This document shows positions 24,829-33,751 of a stretch of DNA of 64,000 bases, in pieces. The notes under the pieces were generated by a model. It saw only the letters and a list, made by a program, of their open reading frames with translations, searched no databases and was not told where the DNA came from. The translations under genes and the position numbers were made by a program. The stretch lies in assembly GCF_041734645.1 (NCBI RefSeq), contig NZ_CP162010.1, positions 1,488,001 through 1,552,000 of the forward strand. Direction: 5' to 3'. Source of the stretch: Rodentibacter sp901420285 (GTDB taxonomy: Bacteria > Pseudomonadota > Gammaproteobacteria > Enterobacterales > Pasteurellaceae). Every line of letters begins with the position of its first letter. The first letter of the stretch is position 1.

Positions 24829-26222
24829 CAACTTATTATTTAACAACGGTTACCGCACAAAACGGCGAAATCTTCGAGATTTCGCCTGAACTTTGGGCTC
24901 GAAACCAACAACAAAGTGCGCTGTTTTTACGCTATTTTACCCTCCCCTTAAAAGAAGAAGAGCATCGAATCTGGCTGGCGGTCGATTCTCTAAATAATCT
25001 CTCCGCCTGCGAAACCATCGCCTTTATTTGCGGCAAATTGGTAGAACCGGTATTGCTCGACAGCGTACAACTTAAAGCGCTTTTGCAACAACTAGCACCA
25101 CAAGCTTCACAAGAGGAAGAACAGGTTAACTTTTACGCCTCGCAAGAAGAGGAATCGACCGATTCGTTGGATGATGAACCGGTCATTCAATTGCTCAATC
25201 GTATCTTTGAATCCGCTCTGCAAAAGAACGCGTCCGATATTCATTTGGAAACCTTACAACATCAATTCCAAGTGCGGTTCCGAATTGATGGAGTATTGCA
25301 ACCACAAACTCCGGTCAGTAAAAATCTGGCGAATCGTTTAATCTCTCGCTTAAAATTACTTGCTAAACTCGACATCAGTGAAACCCGCCTACCACAAGAC
25401 GGCCGTTTTCAGTTTAAAACCACATTTTCCGATATTCTTGATTTTCGTCTTTCCACTTTGCCAACCCATTGGGGTGAAAAAGTGGTACTGCGCGCCCAAC
25501 AAAACAAACCGGTCGAACTCAGCTTTGCCGAATTGGGTATGACGGAAGCCCAACAAGCTTCGTTCCAACAGGCACTCAGCCAACCGCAGGGATTAATTTT
25601 AGTCACCGGACCGACCGGCAGCGGAAAAAGTATTTCACTTTACACTGCACTTCAATGGCTTAATACGCCCGATAAACACATTATGACGGCGGAGGATCCG
25701 ATAGAAATTGAACTTGACGGCATTATTCAAAGCCAAATCAATCCGCAAATTGGACTGGATTTTAGCCGACTTTTACGTTCTTTTTTGCGTCAAGATCCCG
25801 ATATCATTATGCTTGGCGAAATTCGTGATGAAGAAAGCGCCGCCATGGCGTTACGCGCCGCACAAACCGGACATCTGGTACTTTCCACCCTTCATACCAA
25901 TGATGCGATTTCCGCGATTTCTCGTTTACAACAACTCGGCATCAAGCAACACGAGATCGAAAGCAGCTTACTACTCGTCATCGCCCAGCGACTAGTACGC
26001 AAGCGTTGCCAAAAGTGCAGACAATCTTCAGATGTTCCCTTCATCCAGGCTTGTGATTGTCATCAAGGTTATCACGGACGCATTGGTGTTTACCAATTCT
26101 TACATTGGCAACAAAACGGTTATCAAACGGATTTCGACAATCTTCGTCAAAGCGGATTGGAAAAAGTAAAACAAGGCGTAACGGACGAAGCAGAAATCCA
26201 TCGCGTTTTAGGCTCGGCCTAA
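24825..26222 (+). CDS. pilB: Type IV pilus assembly ATPase
   Basis: 465 aa GspE/PilB-family extension motor. Walker A GPTGSGKS near residue 262, Asp box and Walker B QDPDIIMLGEIRDEESA near 320, His box TGHLVLSTLHTNDA, and a zinc-binding CQKC..CDCHQGYHGR at the C-terminus. The N-terminal MshEN-like region is short, as in H. influenzae PilB. Overlaps pilA (ATGA). Confidence 0.94.
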   Translation: MTTYYLTTVTAQNGEIFEISPELWARNQQQSALFLRYFTLPLKEEEHRIWLAVDSLNNLSACETIAFICGKLVEPVLLDSVQLKALLQQLAPQASQEEEQVNFYASQEEESTDSLDDEPVIQLLNRIFESALQKNASDIHLETLQHQFQVRFRIDGVLQPQTPVSKNLANRLISRLKLLAKLDISETRLPQDGRFQFKTTFSDILDFRLSTLPTHWGEKVVLRAQQNKPVELSFAELGMTEAQQASFQQALSQPQGLILVTGPTGSGKSISLYTALQWLNTPDKHIMTAEDPIEIELDGIIQSQINPQIGLDFSRLLRSFLRQDPDIIMLGEIRDEESAAMALRAAQTGHLVLSTLHTNDAISAISRLQQLGIKQHEIESSLLLVIAQRLVRKRCQKCRQSSDVPFIQACDCHQGYHGRIGVYQFLHWQQNGYQTDFDNLRQSGLEKVKQGVTDEAEIHRVLGSA

Positions 26223-26236
26223 TTAAGGAAACCGAT

Positions 26237-27457
26237 ATGGCAAAAAAACTTTTTTACTATCGCGCACGGAACACCTTAGAACAACTGCAAAAAGGTTCTA
26301 TTATTGCCGATTCCATCCGTGCGGCAGAATTTCAACTAATGAATCGCGGATTGACAAATATCAAACTGCAACAAAATTGGCAATTTAACAACAAGCCAAA
26401 AAATGCGGAAATCAGCGCATTATTAAACCAACTTGCCATATTATTACAATCTGCCATTTCGCTTAAAAATAGCCTGCAAATATTGCAGCAGAATTGCACC
26501 CAACTCGCATTAAACGAATGGGTCGAGCAACTTTTACAGAGCATTGAATCCGGTTTATCCTTTTCACAAAGTATTGAACGGCAAGGGAAATACCTCACTC
26601 GACAAGAAATTCAACTAATTCAGGTGGGCGAAATGACCGGCAAATTGGCATTAGTATGCGGGAAAATAGCGTCACATCGTAATCACTCTTTGGCGTTACA
26701 ACGCAAGTTGCAAAAAATTATGCTTTACCCATCAATGGTACTTGGCATTTCTCTGTCACTCACGTTGATGCTGTTGCTTTTTATTGTGCCGCAATTTGCC
26801 GAAATGTACCAAAGCAACAATAGTGAACTACCGACTTTAACCCGAGTTTTACTCACGATGTCAAATTTTTTAAGAGAAGAATTATATATTCTTTTGTTAC
26901 TAAGCCTTTTTCTCGGACTTTTCTACCACTTAAAATTTAAGCAATCACCACATTTTAAACAACAAAAAGCGCGTATTATCGCCCTCATGCCGATTTTCGG
27001 TAAAATTCAACAGCTTTCCCGCTTGGTTAATTTCAGCCAAAATTTACACATTATGCTGCAGGCCGGCGTACCGCTAAATCAAGCGCTCAATAGTTTTCTA
27101 CCGCGTGCCCAAAGTTGGCAAATTAAGTCACCGCTTACCTCGGATGCGGTGCTAGACGGCGAGGTCAAATCAATTTTGCAATGGGTTTCACAAGGCTATG
27201 CGTTTTCTGATAGCATTAGTAGCCGTCTGTTCCCGATGGAAGCGCAACAAATGCTGCAAATCGGTGAAAAGAGCGGCAAACTTGCATTGATGTTGCAACA
27301 TATTGCAGAAAATTATCAAGAAAAACTCAATCACCAAATTGATCTGCTTTCTCAAATGCTTGAACCTTTGATGATGGTGATCATCGGCGGTTTAATCGGC
27401 ATAATTATGATGGGTATGTACTTACCGATTTTTAATATGGGATCGGTAGTGCAATGA
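26237..27457 (+). CDS. pilC: Type IV pilus inner-membrane platform protein
   Basis: 406 aa from the ATG at 26237 (MAKKLFYYRARN), 14 bases after pilB and behind AAGGAAACCGAT; the longer open frame overlaps pilB and is not real. GspF-type, with two repeats each ending in a membrane helix (MVLGISLSLTLMLLLFIVP; LLLLSLFLGLFYHL; MMVIIGGLIGIIMMGMYLP). The GEKSGKLALMLQHIAENY and GEMTGKL motifs mark the two repeats. Confidence 0.93.
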   Translation: MAKKLFYYRARNTLEQLQKGSIIADSIRAAEFQLMNRGLTNIKLQQNWQFNNKPKNAEISALLNQLAILLQSAISLKNSLQILQQNCTQLALNEWVEQLLQSIESGLSFSQSIERQGKYLTRQEIQLIQVGEMTGKLALVCGKIASHRNHSLALQRKLQKIMLYPSMVLGISLSLTLMLLLFIVPQFAEMYQSNNSELPTLTRVLLTMSNFLREELYILLLLSLFLGLFYHLKFKQSPHFKQQKARIIALMPIFGKIQQLSRLVNFSQNLHIMLQAGVPLNQALNSFLPRAQSWQIKSPLTSDAVLDGEVKSILQWVSQGYAFSDSISSRLFPMEAQQMLQIGEKSGKLALMLQHIAENYQEKLNHQIDLLSQMLEPLMMVIIGGLIGIIMMGMYLPIFNMGSVVQ

Positions 27458-28140
27458 TTGGCTTCGCAACATTTTTACTCGGCGGAACCTTAGGCGTCGC
27501 ATTATATCTTTATATTTCGGGCTTTATCGAACGATTACAAACGGATGTTTATGCCGCTTATGTCGAACTCTTCCCTAACAATCCTCCGCCTTTCCAAAAG
27601 CATTTAGCAAACCTACAAACACAAAAATGCGGTCATGTTTTGCAATATTTTTTCGTTGTCGGATTTATTTTTAGCGCATTTGCCGCACTCGCGCCGAGCC
27701 CCTCATTTGCCTTATGGTTTAGCACCGCATTGGCTTTGCTGTGGGCAATCGCTTATCTCGATTGGCGCTATCGACTCATATCACCAACGCCCTGTTTAGG
27801 ATTGCTCGCCCTCGGATTATTCGGCGCAGCGCAATCGTTTTCAGATTTGATGTTAGAACAAAGTCTACAAAGTGCAGCCGGTTTTTTCCTGCTTTTTTAT
27901 GCCGTTTATTGGTTCGCCAAATGGCATTATAAACAAGAAGCCTTCGGTCGCGGAGACTACTGGCTCGCACTCGCTATCGGCAGCTACTTGCCATTAGAAC
28001 AACTTCCGGTATTTTTGCTGATTGCTTGTGTAACAGGAATTCTATTCGCTCTTCCACTCAGAAAAACCAAAGAATTTTTACCCTTTGCGCCTTTTCTGTG
28101 TTTATCGTTCATTATGCTTAATGCGAAATATTTAATTTAA
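27454..28140 (+). CDS. pilD: Type IV prepilin peptidase
   Basis: 228 aa polytopic aspartyl protease that cleaves PilA at G|F. Catalytic aspartates in AYLDWRYRLIS (about 108) and AFGRGDYWLAL (GxGD, about 168). The N-terminal cysteine-containing methylase domain of larger PilD proteins is reduced, which also holds for other Pasteurellaceae PilD. Overlaps the pilC stop. Confidence 0.9.
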   Translation: MIGFATFLLGGTLGVALYLYISGFIERLQTDVYAAYVELFPNNPPPFQKHLANLQTQKCGHVLQYFFVVGFIFSAFAALAPSPSFALWFSTALALLWAIAYLDWRYRLISPTPCLGLLALGLFGAAQSFSDLMLEQSLQSAAGFFLLFYAVYWFAKWHYKQEAFGRGDYWLALAIGSYLPLEQLPVFLLIACVTGILFALPLRKTKEFLPFAPFLCLSFIMLNAKYLI

Positions 28141-28371
28141 TAAAAAACCAAAATCATTCGCTGCTTCGATTCACAGATAAAATTATTACGGCAAACCCGA
28201 GTTAGCTTCATCGGTGAGTTAATCGCTTCTTGTTAAAATCAGTTATCCCGCTTTTTTTCGAACGTCGCATCTTGTAGTATTAACCGTCGATTATTTGTCG
28301 TTACGATTTTATGATCGATGTTTATTTTTAATCTAACTTAGCTAAACCTAACTTAGCCGCAAGGACGTTCT

Positions 28372-28995
28372 ATGACTTATATTATCGGCCTCACCGGAGG
28401 AATCGGCAGTGGTAAAAGCACGATTACAGAGTTATTCGCCGAATTAGGCGTCCCTTGGGTTGATGCCGATATTATTGCGCATGAGGTGGTAAAAAAAGGT
28501 TCTCCTTCGCTTGCGAAAATTATCGAACATTTCGGCAAGCATATTTTATTGGATAACGGCGAACTCAATCGTGCGGCATTACGTGAACTGATTTTTACTA
28601 ACGAGAAAGAAAAAAATTGGCTCAACGATTTATTACACCCGATTATTCGCCAAGAAATCACGACACAACTTGCCGCACAAACAGCGCCTTATACACTTTT
28701 TGTCGCACCACTTCTTATCGAAAATAATCTCACAACACTTTGCGATCGCGTGCTTGTGGTCGATGTTGCGCCTGCCACCCAACTCGCCCGCGCCACTCGA
28801 CGCGATCATAATAATATTAAGCAAATTCAACGCATTATGGATGCGCAAGTAAGTCGCGAAGCGCGGTTGAAATGGGCGACCGAGGTAATTAACAACGATG
28901 CCAATCTTGTCGAAAATTTACTTCAGTTAAAGCAAAAAGTGCTAGAATTGCATCGCTTTTATTTACAACAAGCGGAGTTAAAACGTGTCGGATGA
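28372..28995 (+). CDS. coaE: Dephospho-CoA kinase
   Basis: 207 aa. Last step of coenzyme A synthesis. P-loop GLTGGIGSGKST at 6-17, the DAD motif VDADIIAHEV at about 31, and LID/core motif VDVAPATQLARATRRD. Preceded by a 231-base gap after pilD with no recognised signal. Its stop overlaps yacG. Confidence 0.96.
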   Translation: MTYIIGLTGGIGSGKSTITELFAELGVPWVDADIIAHEVVKKGSPSLAKIIEHFGKHILLDNGELNRAALRELIFTNEKEKNWLNDLLHPIIRQEITTQLAAQTAPYTLFVAPLLIENNLTTLCDRVLVVDVAPATQLARATRRDHNNIKQIQRIMDAQVSREARLKWATEVINNDANLVENLLQLKQKVLELHRFYLQQAELKRVG

Positions 28996-29191
28996 AATCA
29001 TTGAAGTGCCTTGCCCCATTTGTCAAAAAAACGTTCCCTGGACATCAGACAGTCCCTTTCGTCCTTTTTGCAGCAAACGTTGTCAATTAATCGATCTCGG
29101 AGAATGGGCAGCGGAAGAAAAAGCGATCCCGAGTGACAGCGCCGATTTTGCGACCAATCCGGAATTCAACGATGAATGGTATGTAAAATAA
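28985..29191 (+). CDS. yacG: DNA gyrase inhibitor YacG
   Basis: 68 aa small zinc-finger protein. The CPIC and CSKRCQ cysteine pairs (C-x2-C, C-x3-C) form one zinc site, followed by LIDLGEWAAEEKAIP, the family signature. GTG start at 28985, overlapping the coaE stop by 11 bases. Binds GyrB in E. coli. Confidence 0.93.
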   Translation: MSDEIIEVPCPICQKNVPWTSDSPFRPFCSKRCQLIDLGEWAAEEKAIPSDSADFATNPEFNDEWYVK

Positions 29192-29343
29192 GTGTTCGAC
29201 ATAAATAAAGTAAGTGATAAAGCAATTTTTATTAACCATATTTTTACTTCGTTTACGCCATAGCTCCTCACCGAACCGCATTGAATGCAATCGATTGCTT
29301 TGTTAGAATGACCGCATTTTTTCAAGGTAAATAAGGAGTCGCT

Positions 29344-30348
29344 ATGGCATTTAATCTTAAAAACAGGCATTTATTGAGTTTAGTCAATCACAGCGAACGT
29401 GAAATTCGATTTTTATTAGATTTAGCACGCGATTTAAAACGAGCAAAATATGCCGGTACGGAACAACCTCGCTTAACCGGTAAAAATATTGCCCTTATCT
29501 TTGAGAAAACCTCCACCCGCACCCGATGTGCCTTTGAAGTCGCCGCTTACGATCAAGGCGCACATGTGACTTATATTGATCCCGTTTCCTCCCAAATCGG
29601 CCACAAAGAATCGATGAAAGACACCGCGCGCGTATTAGGCAGAATGTACGACGCCATTGAATATCGCGGTTTCAAACAGTCCGTCGTAAACGAATTGGCG
29701 CAATATGCCGGGGTGCCGGTATTTAACGGCTTGACCGACGAATTTCACCCGACTCAAATGCTCGCCGACGTGTTGACCATGATGGAAAACTGCGAAAAAC
29801 CGTTAAGCCAAATCAGCTATGTGTATATCGGCGACGCACGTAACAATATGGGCAACTCCTTGTTATTAATCGGCGCAAAATTAGGAATGGATGTGCGAAT
29901 CTGCGCACCGAAAGCCTTGTTGCCGGAAGATGCTCTCGTTGCAATGTGCCAAGAATTTGCCAAACAATCGGGTGCGCGCATTACCGTGACGGAAGATATC
30001 GACAAAGCGGTAAACGGCGTAGATTTCGTGCATACTGACGTGTGGGTTTCTATGGGCGAACCGCTTGAAGCTTGGGGTAAACGAATCGATATGTTAATGC
30101 CTTATCAAGTGACGCCTGAGCTAATGAAACGCACCGGCAATCCGAAAGTAAAATTTATGCATTGCCTACCGGCTTTCCACAATAGCGAAACCAAAGTCGG
30201 CAAAGAAATCGCCGCACAATATCCGCAATTAGCAAACGGTATTGAAGTGACCGAAGACGTATTCGAATCACCGGCAAATGTGGCATTCGAACAAGCAGAA
30301 AACAGAATGCACACCATAAAAGCGGTGATGGTGGCAAGCCTTGCTTAG
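29344..30348 (+). CDS. argF: Ornithine carbamoyltransferase
   Basis: 334 aa. Carbamoyl-phosphate motif STRTR (in EKTSTRTRCAFE, about 55), catalytic HCLP (in MHCLPAFHNSETK, about 273) and ornithine-binding VSMGE. Followed after 74 bases by carbamate kinase and not by biosynthetic genes, so it may act catabolically (arcB role) in the arginine deiminase pathway; no arcA is in the window. A perfect GCAATCGATTGC palindrome lies upstream near 29287. Confidence 0.94.
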   Translation: MAFNLKNRHLLSLVNHSEREIRFLLDLARDLKRAKYAGTEQPRLTGKNIALIFEKTSTRTRCAFEVAAYDQGAHVTYIDPVSSQIGHKESMKDTARVLGRMYDAIEYRGFKQSVVNELAQYAGVPVFNGLTDEFHPTQMLADVLTMMENCEKPLSQISYVYIGDARNNMGNSLLLIGAKLGMDVRICAPKALLPEDALVAMCQEFAKQSGARITVTEDIDKAVNGVDFVHTDVWVSMGEPLEAWGKRIDMLMPYQVTPELMKRTGNPKVKFMHCLPAFHNSETKVGKEIAAQYPQLANGIEVTEDVFESPANVAFEQAENRMHTIKAVMVASLA

Positions 30349-30357
30349 TTAAGCTTG

Positions 30358-30389
30358 ATAGCATCGCAGTTCAATGCGGTGCTATTTTT
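30358..30389 (+). terminator. Terminator after argF, partly made from the 24-bp repeat
   Basis: ATAGCATCGCA pairs with TGCGGTGCTAT across a 6-base loop and is followed by seven T. The right arm is the CAATGCGGTGCTATTTT repeat, so the repeat supplies the terminator. Confidence 0.65.
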
Positions 30390-30422
30390 TTATCGCGTTA
30401 TAAAAAGAAGAAGGAAAATAAA

Positions 30423-31367
30423 ATGAGAATTGTGGTTGCCTTAGGCGGAAACGCATTATTAAAAAGAGGAGAGCCGATGACGGCTCAAAATCAATCGGCC
30501 AATATTCGTATCGCGGCAGAGCAACTTGCTAAAATTAAGCAAGATCATGAATTGGTGATTTCGCACGGTAATGGCCCACAAGTAGGACTGCTAGCATTAC
30601 AACATGCCGCCTATCATGCGCAAGATGCGAAAATCGAACCCTATCCGTTAGACGTATTGGTTTCTCAAACGGTAGGCATGATCGGTTATATGTTGCAACA
30701 AGAACTCACCAATTTGCTGCCGCAAACGCCGACCATTACGGTATTAAGCCAAGTGATTGTGGCTCCGAACGATCCGGCCTTTGAAAAACCAAGCAAACCG
30801 ATCGGTCAGATTTACGGCAAAGCAGAAGCGGAAAAACTTGCCGCAGAAAAAGGCTGGACGATTATGCCGGACGGTCAACATTATCGTCGCGCAGTGCCCA
30901 GTCCGTTGCCAAAATCAGTTACCGGTATGGATTCCGTGAAAGCCTTACTGGCGAATAAAAATATCGTGATTTGTGGCGGTGGCGGCGGTATTCCGAGCTA
31001 TTACAATGAAAAGGGAGAATTACAAGGCGTGGAAGCCGTAGTGGACAAGGATTTGTGCACGGCAGTGATTTCGCAAGAGCTAAAGGCCGATTTATTCATC
31101 ATCGCGACGGACGTCCCGGCGGCTTGCGTAAACTTTAACAAAGCAGAACAAAAACAAATCGCCCGCGCCAATCCGACCGCATTGGAAGCATTGGCTGACG
31201 AGTTCGCACCGGGATCCATGGGGCCAAAAGTGAAAGCGGTGATTAACTTCGTAAAAGCTACCGGCAAAGATGCGGTAATTGGTTCGCTTGCAGATATTGA
31301 ACGTATCGTACAAGGCAAAGCGGGGACGCGCGTGACAAATACCATTAACGGCGTGGAATTTTACTAA
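30423..31367 (+). CDS. arcC: Carbamate kinase
   Basis: 314 aa amino-acid-kinase fold. Converts carbamoyl phosphate plus ADP to ATP, ammonia and carbon dioxide. Motifs VVALGGNALLKRGEPM at the N-terminus, ISHGNGPQVGLL, and ICGGGGGIPSYYNEKGE near 180; ATDVPAACVNF near 235. Paired with argF as in H. influenzae. Start follows AAGAAGGAAAATAA. Confidence 0.96.
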   Translation: MRIVVALGGNALLKRGEPMTAQNQSANIRIAAEQLAKIKQDHELVISHGNGPQVGLLALQHAAYHAQDAKIEPYPLDVLVSQTVGMIGYMLQQELTNLLPQTPTITVLSQVIVAPNDPAFEKPSKPIGQIYGKAEAEKLAAEKGWTIMPDGQHYRRAVPSPLPKSVTGMDSVKALLANKNIVICGGGGGIPSYYNEKGELQGVEAVVDKDLCTAVISQELKADLFIIATDVPAACVNFNKAEQKQIARANPTALEALADEFAPGSMGPKVKAVINFVKATGKDAVIGSLADIERIVQGKAGTRVTNTINGVEFY

Positions 31368-31375
31368 TCAAATAT

Positions 31376-31402
31376 AAAAGGGGGGCAACGGATCCCCTTT
31401 TT
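31376..31402 (+). terminator. Rho-independent terminator after arcC
   Basis: AAAAGGGG and CCCCTTTTT arms around a 10-base loop, 9 bases after the arcC stop. The region 31403-31537 then holds one uptake signal (31418-31426) and an inverted pair of the 24-bp repeat. Confidence 0.8.
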
Positions 31403-31450
31403 GACGGATGAAAAACCACCGCACTTTGGCCTTAATTTCAGTTTTATGTA

Positions 31451-31498
31451 GCAAAATAGCACCGCATTGGAAGCCGCTTCAATGCGGTGCTATTTTGC
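31451..31498. repeat. Inverted pair of the 24-bp repeat
   Basis: GCAAAATAGCACCGCATTG and its exact reverse complement CAATGCGGTGCTATTTTGC, separated by 10 bases. Sits between convergent arcC and the phosphoesterase gene and could form a long hairpin. Confidence 0.85.
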
Positions 31499-31537
31499 AA
31501 GGTCATTTCAGCTTGCGCTACAGCTACATCATTTCAC

Positions 31538-32632
31538 TTAATTTTTCCCTTTCACATCTAAAATCACCACCTCCGATTGCGATCCCAAACGCATCGGAAT
31601 ACCCCAAAAGCCGAAACCTGAGGTGACCATAAAATATGGCGTACCGATTTTTTCCAAGCCGTAATCAATGCGGTACAGTAGGCCGGTAATAAGATTGGCC
31701 GGGAAAATTTGCCCTTTGTGGGTGTGCCCGGAAACCTGCAAATCAAACGGTAGCGCCGAATGGATGTCCACTTCCGACGGACGATGATCCAGCACGATAA
31801 TCGGCAAATTTAAATCCGCTTGTTTGAGCAACATTTCCGTCGTCGGGCGGGATGTATTCAAATCGTCGTTACGCCCAATCAAAACGAATTCGTTATTAAT
31901 CACCCTAGTTTGATCTTGCAGAAGCGTTATACCCGCTTTGCGAATTTCATCTCTGATTTCGTCTTGATGACCGAAGAAATCATGATTGCCGAGGGTCGCG
32001 TAAACACCGAGCGGTGCTTGCAGTTTAGCCAAATGTGGGCGCATATTTTCCGCTAAATAGGCATCGACATTGTCATCCATAATATCGCCCGGTAACAAAA
32101 TGAGATCGACTTTTTGTTCGGTCATAATTTGCGCTAATTTATCCAGTTCTTGCGCGCCGAATAAAACGCCCAAATGCAGATCACTCGCCACGCCGATGCG
32201 TAACGGTTTCATCGGTTTATCAAATTGAATGTTGTAATGAACAATGCGCGGCACATAGGCATTATACAGGCTCAAACCAATTAAACCGGCGAGCCCGACG
32301 GGATAAACAAGACGTAGCAGGCGCTCGATTTCGGCAAAGTTTTTACTTTTCTTCAAAACAACACGAAGGAAACCTATCGTCACGCTTACAAAGGCTGAAA
32401 AAAGCAATAGCGTGAGCATCAATGCAATGAAACGAAAGGCAGTAAAAAATTGCGCGACATGGCAAATTAGCACCGCATTGGGCGCCGTAAACAGTGCCAA
32501 GGTCAGCCATTTTTTGCTTTGCGGACAATGCTTATCGACCCAAAGCCACCGTAAGGTGCGGTTAAAAATGGCGAGCAAACATTGCAAAACGATAACAACG
32601 ATGGCGAAAATAAAGTAATAACGCGTTTCCAT
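31538..32632 (-). CDS. Membrane metallophosphoesterase (YkuE/YaeI-like)
   Basis: 364 aa. Three to four N-terminal transmembrane helices (residues 1-135), then a calcineurin-like phosphoesterase domain with ASDLHLG, LPGDIMDD, GNHDFFGH and VSGHTHKGQ metal-binding motifs in order. Relatives include the UDP-diacylglucosamine or undecaprenyl-pyrophosphate-type hydrolases, but the substrate cannot be read from sequence. Monocistronic and convergent with arcC. Part of the 24-bp repeat (AGCACCGCATTG near 32469) is used as coding sequence here. Confidence 0.85.
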   Translation of the reverse strand: METRYYFIFAIVVIVLQCLLAIFNRTLRWLWVDKHCPQSKKWLTLALFTAPNAVLICHVAQFFTAFRFIALMLTLLLFSAFVSVTIGFLRVVLKKSKNFAEIERLLRLVYPVGLAGLIGLSLYNAYVPRIVHYNIQFDKPMKPLRIGVASDLHLGVLFGAQELDKLAQIMTEQKVDLILLPGDIMDDNVDAYLAENMRPHLAKLQAPLGVYATLGNHDFFGHQDEIRDEIRKAGITLLQDQTRVINNEFVLIGRNDDLNTSRPTTEMLLKQADLNLPIIVLDHRPSEVDIHSALPFDLQVSGHTHKGQIFPANLITGLLYRIDYGLEKIGTPYFMVTSGFGFWGIPMRLGSQSEVVILDVKGKN

Positions 32633-32752
32633 GACGTCTGTTTTCCCTTGATTTTAAAGGCGCGCATCATAAATTTCTTTGTTTTCAAAGGCAAATTTTT
32701 TCGCTAGAATGCGAGCGTTTTTTTGACTGATAATTGATAAAAGGACGACATT

Positions 32753-33082
32753 ATGTTTGGAAAAGGTGGCTTAGGCGGCTTAATGAAACAAGCGCAACAA
32801 ATGCAAGAAAAAATGCAAAAAATGCAGGAAGAAATTGCGCAACTTGAAGTAACCGGTGAATCGGGCGCAGGCTTGGTGAAAATCACCCTTAACGGTGCGC
32901 ATAACTGCCGTCGCATCGATATTGATCCGTCTTTAATGGAAGACGACAAGGAGATGTTGGAAGATTTAATTGCCGCGGCGTTTAACGATGCGGTGCGTCG
33001 TGCAGAAGAACTGCAAAAAGAAAAAATGGCGTCCGTTACCGCCGGTATGCCGTTACCGCCGGGCATGAAATTTCCGTTTTAA
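32753..33082 (+). CDS. ybaB: YbaB/EbfC family nucleoid-associated protein
   Basis: 109 aa DNA-binding dimer. Coiled-coil helix MKQAQQMQEKMQKMQEEIAQ with the VTGESGAGLVKITLNG core typical of the family. The gene begins the conserved ybaB-recR-topB-secG series. H. influenzae YbaB structure is known as a tweezer-like dimer. Start follows AAAAGGACGACATT. Confidence 0.95.
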   Translation: MFGKGGLGGLMKQAQQMQEKMQKMQEEIAQLEVTGESGAGLVKITLNGAHNCRRIDIDPSLMEDDKEMLEDLIAAAFNDAVRRAEELQKEKMASVTAGMPLPPGMKFPF

Positions 33083-33143
33083 TTCGTAAGGTGCGTGGAT
33101 AAAATATTCATGCACCGTTTCACATTTATCCCATCTCTTTAAT

Positions 33144-33746
33144 ATGCAAAGCAGTCCACTTTTAGAACACCTTATCGAAAATTTACGTTGTCTTCCGGGC
33201 GTGGGACCGAAATCGGCGCAGCGTATGGCGTATCATTTATTACAACGTAATCGTAGTGGCGGCATGAATTTAGCGCACGCGCTCACCGAAGCAATGTCTA
33301 AAATCGGTCACTGTTCACAATGTCGTGATTTTACCGAAGAAGAAACTTGCAACATTTGTAATAATCCGCGTCGCCAAAATTCCGGCTTGCTTTGCGTGGT
33401 GGAAATGCCTTCCGATATTCAAGCAATTGAGCAAACCGGACAATTTTCCGGCCGTTATTTCGTCTTGATGGGGCATTTGTCACCATTGGACGGTATCGGT
33501 CCGCGCGAAATCGGTTTGGATTTATTGCAACAACGTTTGACGGAAGAATCCTTCCACGAAGTGATTCTCGCTACCAATCCGACGGTGGAGGGCGATGCCA
33601 CAGCGAACTACATCGCGGAAATTTGTCGCTTGCACAATATTAAAGTGAGTCGTATTGCGCACGGTATTCCGATCGGTGGCGAGCTGGAAACGGTGGATGG
33701 CACCACATTAACTCACTCTTTCCTCGGTCGTCGTCAGATCGACTGA
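33144..33746 (+). CDS. recR: Recombination protein RecR
   Basis: 200 aa. Helix-hairpin-helix PGVGPKSAQRMAYHLL, zinc finger C-SQC-CNIC (CSQCRDFTEEETCNIC), and Toprim domain with VVEMPSDIQAIE and ATNPTVEGDATANYI. Works with RecF/RecO to load RecA at gaps. Downstream of ybaB as in most bacteria; topB starts 6 bases later. Confidence 0.97.
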   Translation: MQSSPLLEHLIENLRCLPGVGPKSAQRMAYHLLQRNRSGGMNLAHALTEAMSKIGHCSQCRDFTEEETCNICNNPRRQNSGLLCVVEMPSDIQAIEQTGQFSGRYFVLMGHLSPLDGIGPREIGLDLLQQRLTEESFHEVILATNPTVEGDATANYIAEICRLHNIKVSRIAHGIPIGGELETVDGTTLTHSFLGRRQID

Positions 33747-33751
33747 TTATT

